DNA from: Pseudomonadota bacterium
GTDB lineage: Bacteria; Pseudomonadota; Gammaproteobacteria; Burkholderiales; Burkholderiaceae_F
Length of the DNA stretch: 64,000 nucleotides
Assembly (NCBI GenBank): GCA_021838715.1
Contig: JAKCCX010000002.1
Coordinates: forward strand, 29,654 to 93,653
Reading direction: 5' to 3'
A model generated the notes under the pieces. The model searched no databases, was not told the DNA's origin, and saw only the letters and a program-made list of their open reading frames with translations. The position numbers and the translations under genes are program-made. This document shows, piece by piece, positions 52,101-58,980 of this stretch (its first letter is position 1; each line of letters starts with the position of its first letter).

Positions 52101-53148
52101 GACGTTCGATCTGCCGGGCAATGCGACGATCGGCAAGGCGATTTCCGGCTCGGGAGGCGTGACGCAGTCAGGGCCGGGAACGCTCACCATGACGGCCGAC
52201 AACACGTACAGCGGTACGACGACGATCGATTCCGGCACGCTGCAGGTCGGCAACGGAGGCGCCTCCGGGAATCTGGGCATGGGTGCGGTGACGGACAACG
52301 GCAATCTGGCGATCGACCGCTCCAACGGCGCGACGCTTGCACAGGCGATTTCGGGCACGGGCGGATTGACGCAGTCCGGTCCGGGTACGACGACGCTGAC
52401 GGCCGACAACACGTACAGCGGTACGACGACGATCGATGCCGGCACGTTGCAGGTCGGCAACGGAGGCACCTCCGGGAATCTGGGCACGGGTGCGGTGACG
52501 GACAAGGGCAATCTGACGGTGGCATCGTTGGCGCAGACCGGCGGGAAAATTGTCGGCAGCGGAAATTTGACCGTCACGCAGTCGTTCAGCCAAACTGCGC
52601 CCGGGATGATTGCCATGGGGGGCGACATCAGCATCACGCAGGTGATCGGAAACCTGTCGTTTTCCAATATCTCGGGTCGAAATATCGACCTGGTTGCCAA
52701 CGCGGGCGCCGTGACCATGGGGACCCTCAATGCGACCGGCAATTTGACGGTCAATGCAGCGGGCAATATCAATCAGCAAGCGGGAACGGTGATTGGCGTC
52801 GATCAATCCTCGACGATGGACTCCACAGGAGGCATGGTGACGGTGGTACCGCTCGGTAACGCCTTCACGGGAACCCTGGATTGGATTTCCCCGGTGCAAT
52901 CCAGACAGAGCAGTGCGATCGGTGCGGCGGTGAATCAAAGTGCGGTGGTACCCAATGCCGGAAACTTGATCCAGCCCACCATTTTTTCAGCAAATGTCAT
53001 TTCCCATTCTCAGGCTGTCCAGCAGTCGGCCTCGCAGTCCGTCGCGTTGCCGACCGGCGTAGCGCCAGTCGCTCCGCTGTCGGGTATCGACTTGACGGTG
53101 GTGGAGGGCGGAGTCCGGTTGCCCAGCCTTCCCGCGGGAGCGCTCTGA
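46105..53148 (+). CDS. filamentous-haemagglutinin/HMW-type exoprotein (TpsA) with YDG/MBG domains
   Basis: The 2347-residue secreted adhesin-like protein begins with an extended signal peptide (MNKIHRSLWNEIAGNFVAAS) and a TPS secretion domain, including the NPNGI motif (VFLINPNGILFGKG) and SITAADGGYVALLG. A long Gly/Ser/Thr/Asn-rich beta-helix follows. Around residues 1350-1870 lie MBG domains (SMTYGAALP and SMTYGGSLP types) and two YDG domains (SGETAANKVYDATT, SGETAQNKVYDGTT). A 69-residue unit is repeated at 1997-2134 (AT-associated TYSGTTTIDSGTL type). The frame is fully open. Its exporter just upstream carries an amber codon. ATG 46105 with AGGACC upstream. Codon use is more AT-rich than the core genes, in keeping with acquisition. 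Confidence 0.92.
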   Translation: MNKIHRSLWNEIAGNFVAASELASSRGRRTSSERGCGVIPGGAGFAANALAASVLLALGANTWALPAGGSVSVGAASIAGSGNAMTITQSTQNAAINWQSFNIGANEAVTFVQPNATSVILNRVQGSDPSSILGSLNANGKVFLINPNGILFGKGASVNVGGLVASTLGISDADFVAGKYRFRGTGAAGVQNQGSITAADGGYVALLGASVSNQGVISARLGTVDLAAGSAVTLDVAGDGLLSVAIDQGALNALAQNGGLIRADGGQVLLTTQAAGKLLGTAVNDTGIIEAQTVENHAGTIRLLGDMQSGTVRVGGTIDASAPNGGNGGNIETSAAKVDVAANARITTAAPQGLAGTWLLDPYNVTIQSGTSTGYATNPYAPSAASSIDPSTIVAALNAGSNVTITTGGAGGTSSADITVASSIVTGAMAGNATLTLQAQSDILLNSNVSIDATQNGNTKALNVVLQSNSANTGGSIYFNSGASILSHGGSITLGGGSNLSTDYAQGRSGGATWDGIGLLGNNQLVSAGGNITLRGSGYATNNTNSNWSLAGVQIVNGSTIDAGSGTISITGVANDLASTTGGYRNGVEIDGNNGSYSGSGSAVTLRSTNTTAGAVDITGTQGLGSVSIASYGEAVSIDNTNLDVSGGLTIAGNTTAFSIVTLAPSGNSASLAITPTPGSSFSNPFTWSGSASGSNLVGGGSIGGLTIDNVASLGGLTIGAPGNAAVVTVSTPQVVAGPISIYGGTVDLNTDLTSTAAGSPILVQATGSIVQAASTSVSSQGGNVTYDSNASDSGAGYVWLQGTSAGAGAGITTNGGNITLSGGSNPATGYATGDSSTNGNGVTLDTVTLLSGGGNIVVRGQSATSNPSYTTSDGAGGNNDGIRMYGSSVINAGAGTIDLQGVAVGNAAGQSSNAIETSNNGYTQILSSATNTTAITLFGDASGAIGSTNNNWGTFLWGGNTSGLVIAATGAGGGISLDGKGGSTALSAAGVHMEPNTYVLAASGAITLAGTAGPNSQYSAVDINGTVGFVPSLPQGFGIASPVTSSSSNISITADGFSADHVFGSGTFTGSAVQSTGTLTIAPRTTGMALAVQTSAPAAGTLWIDPTNMFGSSGLFKTGFRSFVFGSSTTGTVTLDNYNFDNATTLVTGANAVLGSVVIPNYALTVNVTGNGTVTQTGALNSSGLALDASSSAVTLDNGGDNIGTLAANVASLSLRDAGTLTVGSVGGLNGISASGTLDVETSAGNLTLAQNVATTSTSSAAIVLDAGNATAAGSSTGGDIVLTGSPSVTTGAGGRAVLYTGSVAGSTGVTALIGAGSGNFRYDSTQSTSNFSTALGNSGSFAVYREQPMLLVTPGARSMTYGAALPTFSGTYSGYVNGDTSAGVVGGAATWSVSGARSTSGNPVAGTHDVAYVSGLTSSLGYGFTDNAVSSGELNVGQLALTGAQIAVGSSTYGSPVVAGTVTFGNSISGDKVTATASIDNPVNSASGHLDAGSYTQSVGTILGGADSGNYTFAGYTTPTANYVVNPLALTVSGETAANKVYDATTIASLSGGTLPGVLSGDNVTLVQVGSFDTPNVGNAVTVTAADTITGASAGNYVLSQPTALSANITPAPLMETANTTSMTYGGSLPLLTGSLTGFVNGQTQSSATSGTLTFGTTASSSSPAGSYAITGSGVTPDGNYTIVQAGTNGTALTVNKAPLTITASGQTTTYGTALALGTSAYTDTGLVNRDAISVVTLTQGGNTVVPGTQSAGIYTGLSNGIVASATGTGLSNYTISYVPGTLTIDPKTLTVSGETAQNKVYDGTTTATLTGGTLVGVLSSDAANVNFAQAGTFASQNVGTNMAVTAGDGISGPAAGNYRLTQPTGLAATITQLSSVTWTGGSSGNWFDPANWAGGAVPDLSNVANVTIPSGVTVTFNGNAVVAPAQGGPVSLASLGTAGNLSMVAGTLNVAGNMQLGALTQTGGTITNDGTLTVTTMTQRGGTLGGSGGIQDNGNLTFDLPGNATIGKAISGSGGVTQSGPGTLTMTADNTYSGTTTIDSGTLQVGNGGASGNLGMGAVTDNGNLAIDRSNGATLAQAISGTGGLTQSGPGTTTLTADNTYSGTTTIDAGTLQVGNGGTSGNLGTGAVTDKGNLTVASLAQTGGKIVGSGNLTVTQSFSQTAPGMIAMGGDISITQVIGNLSFSNISGRNIDLVANAGAVTMGTLNATGNLTVNAAGNINQQAGTVIGVDQSSTMDSTGGMVTVVPLGNAFTGTLDWISPVQSRQSSAIGAAVNQSAVVPNAGNLIQPTIFSANVISHSQAVQQSASQSVALPTGVAPVAPLSGIDLTVVEGGVRLPSLPAGAL
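52093..52506 (+). repeat. two 207-nt tandem repeats in tpsA
   Basis: Units 52093-52299 and 52300-52506 have equal length (69 codons each) and are highly similar, especially across TADNTYSGTTTID and GTLQVGNGG. They encode two consecutive passenger-type beta-strand repeats and could expand or contract by recombination. Confidence 0.9.
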
Positions 53149-53538
53149 CGATCGTCCGCGAAATGGTCGAACGTCACTTCCCGGACGACTTCAGCAACGA
53201 ACAGGCCGACGCAGTTCAACTGCACGCCCCCGTCTCGCCCAGAACCACCGTTCTGTTCGCCGAAATCGGGTAGCTTGCTGAGCTTCATGCCGATCCAGTT
53301 GGCATCGATCACGCGCGGGTATTCTGCCGCGAGTCAGAGCGAATACGGCCGGCGACTGCCGTCGGGCAGCGACAGTTCCTTGGCCCCGAGCACGAAATCG
53401 TCGCCGGTGTTCGGGTTGTTGATGTCGACCGTCCGACCGCAGGGCCGGGCAACTTCCGATGATTCGCTCAGTCTAATCGACAGCGCGCCGTGGTCCGTCC
53501 GGCGGTGGCGGATGGCGTCACGTGAGGGAGGTGCCGAT
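53149..53538. other. gene-free segment after tpsA with a decayed minus-strand frame
   Basis: No intact gene is seen. On the minus strand one reading frame stays open from 53705 to 53010 except for one TGA (53334-53336). Around it the translation looks protein-like (NPNTGDDFVLGAKELSLPDG before the stop, EYPRVIDANWIGMKLSKLPD after it). This is probably the debris of a lost gene, not identified. The right copy of the 36-nt direct repeat lies inside at 53431-53466. Confidence 0.4.
53431..53466 (+). repeat. 36-nt direct repeat, right copy
   Basis: Partner of 43763-43798 (34 of 36 identical, same orientation), 282 nt after tpsA. It may mark the right edge of the inserted segment. Confidence 0.85.
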
Positions 53539-54129
53539 ATGGACAAGATCGAAAGACCGTCATGGCGGGAGCGGAATCGGGTCCTGGTTGCGGTGTATTC
53601 CGACGAGGCGGCGACCGAGTCCGTCTTGCGGCGTCTGAATCGCAAAGGCTGCCAGATGGACCTCATCTCGGTGCTCGGGAAGCAGCACGCGATCGGGGAC
53701 GACACGCTGGGGATCTACCACCTGGAGGTCGGCGACCGGATGCGGGCGTGGGGCAAGCAGGGTGCCTTTTGGGGCGGGTTGTGGGGGCTGCTCGCCGGAG
53801 CGGCGGGGCTGTTCATGATTCCGGGGGTCGGCCCGGTCTTGGCGGCGGGACACATCGTCGAGGCCATCGCCGGCGGCACGGCGATCGGCGCCGCGGCGAT
53901 GAGCGGCTCCGCGGCCTTGTCGCAACTGGCGGTGGCATTCCACCGCGCCGGCATTCCGGAGGAAAAGATCGAATCCCTTCACAATGCCATCATCGACGGC
54001 AAGGTTGTCGTGATGGTTCGCGGTGCCGGTTCCGAGCTTGGCCCCTTCAAGGAAGTGCTTGCGGACGGAAAGCCGCTGCAACTGGATGAATTGCCCTATT
54101 CCCGGTTCGTCGACGACACGGCGAGGTAG
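53539..54129 (+). CDS. DUF1269-like membrane-associated protein
   Basis: Function unknown. The 196-residue protein starts at ATG 53539 with GGGAGGTG upstream. It has an alpha/beta N-terminal part (RVLVAVYSDEAATESVLRRLNRKGC), then a glycine-rich hydrophobic hairpin (GAFWGGLWGLLAGAAGLFMIPGVGPVLAAG, split here at conserved glycines, about 75-105). A further small-residue helix (IAGGTAIGAAAMSGSAAL) and a soluble C-terminus follow. This layout resembles DUF1269/general-stress proteins. It is followed after 3 nt by fumC. Confidence 0.75.
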   Translation: MDKIERPSWRERNRVLVAVYSDEAATESVLRRLNRKGCQMDLISVLGKQHAIGDDTLGIYHLEVGDRMRAWGKQGAFWGGLWGLLAGAAGLFMIPGVGPVLAAGHIVEAIAGGTAIGAAAMSGSAALSQLAVAFHRAGIPEEKIESLHNAIIDGKVVVMVRGAGSELGPFKEVLADGKPLQLDELPYSRFVDDTAR

Positions 54130-54132
54130 GCC

Positions 54133-55665
54133 ATGGCCATCCCGATGCTGCGGCCCCGGGGCGTTTCGCAGGCCGTTTGCGACATGGTGGCCGAGGGAGG
54201 TCAGGTCCGGGAATCCGACGTCGATCCGCCGGCGCTCCTGGACGGTGGCGTTCGATGGGAGCGCGATTCCTTCGGCGAGATCGAAGTGCCGGCCGATGCG
54301 CTGTGGGGCGCGCAGACTCAGCGCTCGCTGGAGCACTTTCGCATCTCCGATGAACGAATGCCGGAGGCCCTGCTCATGGCGCTGGCGCTCGTCAAGCGTG
54401 CCTGCGCGCGCGCCAACGCCGCATTGGGTCTTCTGGATGCCGCGAAGGCCGAGGCGATCGCGCGGGCGGCCGACGAGGTGCTCGCCGGCGCGCATCGCGG
54501 GATGTTCCCGCTTGTGGTGTGGCAAACCGGCTCGGGAACGCAGACCAACATGAACATGAATGAGGTTATCGCGAACCGGGCGTCGGAGTTGCTCGGCGGC
54601 GGCCGAGGCATGGACCGCCGCATTCACCCCAACGACGAAGTGAATCTCGGGCAGTCGACCAACGACATCTTCCCGACGGCCATGCACATCGCCGCCGCGG
54701 TGCGGATTCGCGAGGATCTGATGCCGGCATTGCGCGGCTTGCGGGCGACGCTCGCCGAAAAGTCGATCGCGTTTTCCGACATCGTCAAGATCGGGCGGAC
54801 ACACCTGCAGGACGCGACGCCCCTGACCCTGGGGCAGGAGATTTCCGGGTGGGTCGCGCAACTCGATCATGCCGACGAGGCGATCAGACGGAGCCTCGCT
54901 GCGCTTCACGGACTTGCGGTCGGCGGCACGGCGGTCGGTACCGGCATCAACACCCATCCGCAGTTCGGACCGCGGGTTGCCGGCCTCCTGGCCGAAGAGA
55001 CGGGATTGCCGTTTCACTGCGCGGCGAATCTCTTTGCCGCGCTGGCCGCGCACGATCCGCTGGTGAGCGCGCATGGTGCGCTCAAGACCCTCGCGGTGGC
55101 CTTGATGAAGATTGCCGGCGATGTGCGTTGGCTCGCTTCGGGTCCGCGCTGCGGCCTGGGCGAAATCCGCCTGCCCGGGAATGAACCGGGGAGTTCGATC
55201 ATGCCGGGCAAGGTGAACCCGACGCAAGCCGAGGCGCTGGCGATGGTCTGCTGTCAGGTGTTCGGCAACGACGTCGCGATGACCATCGGCGGCGCCTCGG
55301 GAAATTTCGAACTCAACGTGTACAAGCCGCTGCTCGCCCACAATTTTCTGCAGAGCGTCCGCCTGCTGTCGGACGCCATGGCCAGCTTCGACGCGCACTG
55401 CGTGCGCGGCATCGAGCCCGACACGGCGCGCATCGCCGATCTGGTCGGCCGCTCCCTGATGCTCGTGACGGCGCTCAGTCCGCATATCGGATACGACCGT
55501 TCCGCCATGGTGGCCAAGCTTGCGCACGCCAGCGGCGTGAGCCTGCGCGAGGCCGCCCTCGCGCTGGGATACGTTACCGCCGAGCAGTTCGACCAATGGG
55601 TGCGGCCCGAAGGAATGGTCGGGGACGCGACCGCGCGATCTCCTTTCGCGGCGCACCGGGCTTGA
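54133..55665 (+). CDS. fumC: class II fumarate hydratase
   Basis: FumC interconverts fumarate and malate in the TCA cycle without an iron-sulfur cluster, useful under oxidative stress. The 510-residue product carries the family body from [24 protein letters not shown] on, with [41 protein letters not shown] and the signature [13 protein letters not shown] (near 355). An N-terminal extension of about 40 residues ([10 protein letters not shown] onward) is not usual; a start nearer residue 40 is possible but no better ribosome site was seen. Only 3 nt separate it from the DUF1269-like gene. Confidence 0.94.
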   Translation: MAIPMLRPRGVSQAVCDMVAEGGQVRESDVDPPALLDGGVRWERDSFGEIEVPADALWGAQTQRSLEHFRISDERMPEALLMALALVKRACARANAALGLLDAAKAEAIARAADEVLAGAHRGMFPLVVWQTGSGTQTNMNMNEVIANRASELLGGGRGMDRRIHPNDEVNLGQSTNDIFPTAMHIAAAVRIREDLMPALRGLRATLAEKSIAFSDIVKIGRTHLQDATPLTLGQEISGWVAQLDHADEAIRRSLAALHGLAVGGTAVGTGINTHPQFGPRVAGLLAEETGLPFHCAANLFAALAAHDPLVSAHGALKTLAVALMKIAGDVRWLASGPRCGLGEIRLPGNEPGSSIMPGKVNPTQAEALAMVCCQVFGNDVAMTIGGASGNFELNVYKPLLAHNFLQSVRLLSDAMASFDAHCVRGIEPDTARIADLVGRSLMLVTALSPHIGYDRSAMVAKLAHASGVSLREAALALGYVTAEQFDQWVRPEGMVGDATARSPFAAHRA

Positions 55666-55886
55666 GTGGAAAATAGGATCGGAAGGCCGACGGGCGGCAT
55701 CGCGGATTTGTACTCCTCCGCCCCTTCGATGCGGGATGCGCGACCCCGAATTCCCATCGAGTGGCGGTGCCGGAACGCCCTTTTCGAGTGAGTCGGCGAC
55801 AGAAGTCTTTGTAGATTCTTATTTTGATTTGGCGTATAAGTATGAATGTATTCCCGATGCATTTTGGAAATGCAGGAGGTGTTCAA

Positions 55887-56258
55887 ATGAAGACGATTCG
55901 AATCACTGCAGCGCTGATTTCGGTCTTCGCGCCGTTCCTCATGGTTGGCTTTCTCCTCTGGAAAATGCCGAACGCGATCTATCACATCACCGAAGGGCTC
56001 GACTGGACCTGGCCCGCCATGCTTGGGCTCATGATGGTCTTCCTTTACTATGTGATGGCCGTGTATATGAAGGAAGAAGAGGAAATCAAGGCCGAGTTCG
56101 AGAGCCTTGATCGCGACCACGACGGCTATATCAGCCGAGACGATGCGGCCGGTTGGAAGCGCTTGGCGCTTGCGTTCGATCGGTTCGATAGCGACCATGA
56201 CGGAAGGATGTCGAGCGCGGAGTTCGATGAATTCGAACATTCCATGGCTCGGCCCTAG
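55887..56258 (+). CDS. two-helix membrane protein with paired EF-hands
   Basis: The 123-residue protein starts at ATG 55887 with AGGAGG 7 nt upstream. Two transmembrane helices (about 7-27 and 43-62, the second MLGLMMVFLYYVMAVYM) are followed by an acidic stretch and two EF-hand loops: DRDHDGYISRDD (about 82-93) and DSDHDGRMSSAE (about 109-120), with canonical Asp/Ser/Glu ligands. It is therefore a probable calcium-binding inner-membrane protein. Not a recognised named gene. A TATAAG element lies about 50 nt upstream in an AT-rich patch. A 38-residue membrane peptide is encoded downstream. Confidence 0.8.
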   Translation: MKTIRITAALISVFAPFLMVGFLLWKMPNAIYHITEGLDWTWPAMLGLMMVFLYYVMAVYMKEEEEIKAEFESLDRDHDGYISRDDAAGWKRLALAFDRFDSDHDGRMSSAEFDEFEHSMARP

Positions 56259-56291
56259 TGCCCGTAGGCATATCCGCATGCGCCGTTGAAC

Positions 56292-56327
56292 CGGCGGCGG
56301 GGTGGACACGGTTCCACCCCGCCGCCG
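56292..56327 (+). terminator. 15-bp perfect GC hairpin after the EF-hand gene
   Basis: Positions 56292-56306 and 56313-56327 pair perfectly over 15 bp around a 6-nt loop (CACGGT), 33 nt after the EF-hand stop. There is no T-run; it may end or process the transcript, or shield the 3' end while allowing the small gene downstream to be read. Confidence 0.55.
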
Positions 56328-56405
56328 CGTCCCGACGCCCGGCATTGTTCCCGCGGACGCAGGATCACCGGTCGTCTGTGACGCACTTATTTCGGGAGAG
56401 AAATC

Positions 56406-56522
56406 ATGAGTACGAACTGGTGGCTGGGAATCTTCATTCTGATTACCTTCGTCGTTCCGGTCGTGGCCATTTTCGGCGACGACGTCACGTGGGCGCGGGG
56501 CGAGAAGAAGGTGCAGCAGTAA
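56406..56522 (+). CDS. 38-residue single-helix membrane peptide
   Basis: ATG 56406 lies 5 nt after CGGGAGAG, a strong ribosome site. The product begins MSTNWWLGIFILITFVVPVV and ends AIFGDDVTWARGEKKVQQ: one N-terminal transmembrane helix and a charged C-tail. It is too short for usual gene callers. The good ribosome site, sensible membrane topology and position after the EF-hand gene support it as real. Function unknown; partner-peptide of the EF-hand protein is a guess. Confidence 0.65.
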   Translation: MSTNWWLGIFILITFVVPVVAIFGDDVTWARGEKKVQQ

Positions 56523-56597
56523 GGTGGTCGGGAACGGCGCAGCCGATGCCGGCCGAAAACTTCACGCGTTGCGGGCATCGCGGCCCCGGAGGGCGCG

Positions 56598-57314
56598 ATG
56601 CGGCGGGTGACCCTGGACCGTCTTCTGCAATCCCAGGGATTCGGAACCCGCAGGCATTGCCAGCAGCTCGTCGCCGACGGCCATGTCGCCGTCGGCGGCA
56701 CGCCGGCGACCGACCCGCGGATGCAGTTGGACCCGACCGGCATCGAGTTCACGGTGTTCGACGAACCCTGGGTCTACCGCGAACAGGTGTACTTGGCGCT
56801 GAACAAGCCCGCCGGATATGAATGTTCGCGCCGCCCCAGTCACCATCCGGGTGTGCTGAGCCTGCTCCCCGAGCCGATGCGCTTGCGCGGGGTGCAGCCG
56901 GTCGGACGGCTGGACCATGACACCACCGGCCTGCTGCTGCTGTCCGACGATGGCCGCTTCATCCATGCGCAGTCGTCACCCAAGCGCAAGGTGCTCAAGC
57001 ACTATGTGGCGGGCACGCACGACCCGGTCACGCCCGAACTCGTTGCGGTCATGCGGGCCGGGGTGCAGCTGCACGACGAGCCGGCTCCACTGGCCGCGGT
57101 GCGATGCGAGGCCTTGGGGCCGAACCGCATCGCCATCACGCTGGAGCAGGGCAAGTACCACCAGGTGAAACGCATGCTGGCCGCCGCCGGCAACCACTGC
57201 ACGGCGCTGCAGCGCACCGCCATCGGCGGGCTGCGCCTGGAGGCCCTCGAACTACCCGAGGGCGGCTGGTGCCATCTGGGCGAATCCGAACTCGGACTGC
57301 TGTCATCGGAGTGA
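56598..57314 (+). CDS. RsuA/RluE-family pseudouridine synthase
   Basis: The 238-residue protein has an N-terminal S4 RNA-binding domain (MRRVTLDRLLQSQGFGTRRHCQQLV), then the catalytic domain. This has YLALNKPAGYECSRRPSHHP, active-site Asp106 in GRLDHDTTGLLLLSDDG and the closing EGKYHQ-like EQGKYHQVKRMLAA motif. It would isomerise one uridine in 16S (RsuA, U516) or 23S rRNA; sequence alone does not decide. ATG 56598. Confidence 0.9.
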   Translation: MRRVTLDRLLQSQGFGTRRHCQQLVADGHVAVGGTPATDPRMQLDPTGIEFTVFDEPWVYREQVYLALNKPAGYECSRRPSHHPGVLSLLPEPMRLRGVQPVGRLDHDTTGLLLLSDDGRFIHAQSSPKRKVLKHYVAGTHDPVTPELVAVMRAGVQLHDEPAPLAAVRCEALGPNRIAITLEQGKYHQVKRMLAAAGNHCTALQRTAIGGLRLEALELPEGGWCHLGESELGLLSSE

Positions 57315-57417
57315 TTCGGCCAGGTGATTCGGCGAATCGAGTCAGCCGGGCTCGAAGACGGAATCCACCCGTCGTGTCTGCGGTCTTGTCCGCGGATTTT
57401 TCCGCGGACGTTTCCGG

Positions 57418-57783
57418 TCACTCTTTTACGGTCTTTGCGCGCGTGCGGTGGTGGGTGGCCAGCGCATCGTACTTGGCCGCCATTTCGTCGTACTGCTTGG
57501 CGATGCTCTTCATCAGCGGAACCTGCGACTCGTCCTCCGGCTTCCCGCTTTCCTCATAGTCCTGCGCCATTTCCCGATGCAGTTCGGCCCACTTCCGGGC
57601 TTCCCGGGCCTTCGCCTCGTAGAAGGAGGCCAGCGCACGATGGTCGGCCTTGGTATGCGCCGATCGGATCGTGTGCCGTACCTGCGGGATCGTCATCTGC
57701 GAGGTCTCGGCATTGCCGGGAACCGTCGCCGCCAGGAACAACGCCAGCGCGAACGTACCTGCCAATGCAACGTTTCTGCTCAT
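57418..57783 (-). CDS. small secreted alpha-helical protein
   Basis: Function unknown. ATG 57783 preceded by GGAGAAAAA gives 121 residues. A signal peptide (MSRNVALAGTFALALFLAATVPGNA) is followed by a highly charged, helix-rich mature part (SFYEAKAREARKWAELHREMAQDY and KQYDEMAAKYDALATHHRTRA), probably a coiled-coil periplasmic protein. It converges on the pseudouridine synthase gene. Confidence 0.75.
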   Translation of the reverse strand: MSRNVALAGTFALALFLAATVPGNAETSQMTIPQVRHTIRSAHTKADHRALASFYEAKAREARKWAELHREMAQDYEESGKPEDESQVPLMKSIAKQYDEMAAKYDALATHHRTRAKTVKE

Positions 57784-57899
57784 TTTTTCTCCGACCTGGG
57801 AAGGGATTGCGGGAGTGGCCCGTGACACGCGGCCAAAATCTACCAGACTCCCCCGCCGCTGTGCGTTCCGCTGCGACAGGGCGGGTCGGCCCGCAGGGA

Positions 57900-58463
57900 T
57901 CACTGCGGATCGGCGTCGGTGGCCGGATCGAGGGAGATCGGCGCAAGCGCGCCCGTGAGCGTGTGCTCCCCGATCGCGAGGTACGCCTCGGAACCGCTGA
58001 ACGCCACCGACATCTTCATCCGCCGTTGCAGTAGTGCGCACCAATCGGCGACCAGCCGCCGATCGACCGCGATCAGACGCAGATGCTCCGCGCGGTGGAT
58101 GCGCTCGCCCGCCAGTGCCTTGCGCAACAGATCGGGATGCTTGTGCGTATAGACCGCCACCTGCGGCGCGGCCTTGGCCGCACGGTGCACGCGCGCGGCG
58201 TCCGGCACGCCGACGTCGATCCAGGCGAGCAGGGCGCCCGTTGCGTCGCGGACGTGGATCGCCGGCTCGTCCGGCGTCGAAAGCCCCGGCGAAAATCCGA
58301 TCCCCGGCGCATATTCCCGGCAGTAGGCGAGCACCCGCGTCACCAGGAAGTCGGGCGATTCGGACGGGTGGCAGGCAACGCGCAGGTTCAGCGGTTCATA
58401 GACGCCGCGGTCGGCGTCCGCCAGGTCGATGTCGAAAGTATGGATCGTCGCATTCAGGGCCAT
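57900..58463 (-). CDS. yaeQ: YaeQ family protein
   Basis: The 187-residue product MALNATIHTFDIDLADADRGVYE matches YaeQ in length and pattern, including ESPDFLVTRVLAYCREYAPGIGFSPGL and AWIDVGVPDAARVHRAAKAAPQVAVYTHK. Structural studies place YaeQ near PD-(D/E)XK nucleases, and E. coli YaeQ was linked to compensation for RfaH loss; the actual activity is unsettled. ATG 58463; divergent from the 4-helix gene at 58566. Confidence 0.9.
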   Translation of the reverse strand: MALNATIHTFDIDLADADRGVYEPLNLRVACHPSESPDFLVTRVLAYCREYAPGIGFSPGLSTPDEPAIHVRDATGALLAWIDVGVPDAARVHRAAKAAPQVAVYTHKHPDLLRKALAGERIHRAEHLRLIAVDRRLVADWCALLQRRMKMSVAFSGSEAYLAIGEHTLTGALAPISLDPATDADPQ

Positions 58464-58565
58464 GGCCGGATGATGCCGCAGTTTCGGCCGCGCGCCGCAT
58501 GATGTGCGCTCGGGTTTCTCCCCGGGGGTGGATGCCATGCGGATGATCCGGGATATGATGGGCGC

Positions 58566-58934
58566 ATGCTGAATCCGTTCGTGCGCTTCCTGCTCCATTG
58601 GGCAATCACGTCCGCATCGTTGTGGATTGCCAGTCGCGTCTTCGCGGGGTTCCGGTTCGCGGACGCTTCGTCCCTGATCATTGCGGCGCTGGTGCTGGGA
58701 TTTGCCAACACGGTCGTGCGGCCGGTGCTGGTCGTCCTCACCTTTCCGCTGACGATATTCACCCTGGGGTTCTTCCTGCTGGTCGTGAACGCCGTCGTGC
58801 TCCTGCTCGTCTCGACGCTGGTCCCGGGGTTCGTAATTTCCGGATTCTGGACCGCCTTTTTTGCCAGCATCTTCATCGCCGTGACGAATTTTTTCATCCA
58901 GGCGTTCCTGGCCGCGGCATCGACCCGCGGCTGA
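58566..58934 (+). CDS. four-helix membrane protein (phage holin family 4 / DUF360-like)
   Basis: The 122-residue protein consists of four hydrophobic helices with the family pattern FANTVVRPVLVVLTFPLTIFTLG (prolines between helices 2 and 3) and LVVNAVVLLLVSTLVPGF. The Pfam family is named for holins, but chromosomal members are widespread and their function is unknown. ATG 58566. Confidence 0.85.
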   Translation: MLNPFVRFLLHWAITSASLWIASRVFAGFRFADASSLIIAALVLGFANTVVRPVLVVLTFPLTIFTLGFFLLVVNAVVLLLVSTLVPGFVISGFWTAFFASIFIAVTNFFIQAFLAAASTRG

Positions 58935-58980
58935 CGGGTGCGGCGGCGGGCGATTGCCGTCGGCGGAGGAACCGCGGCGA

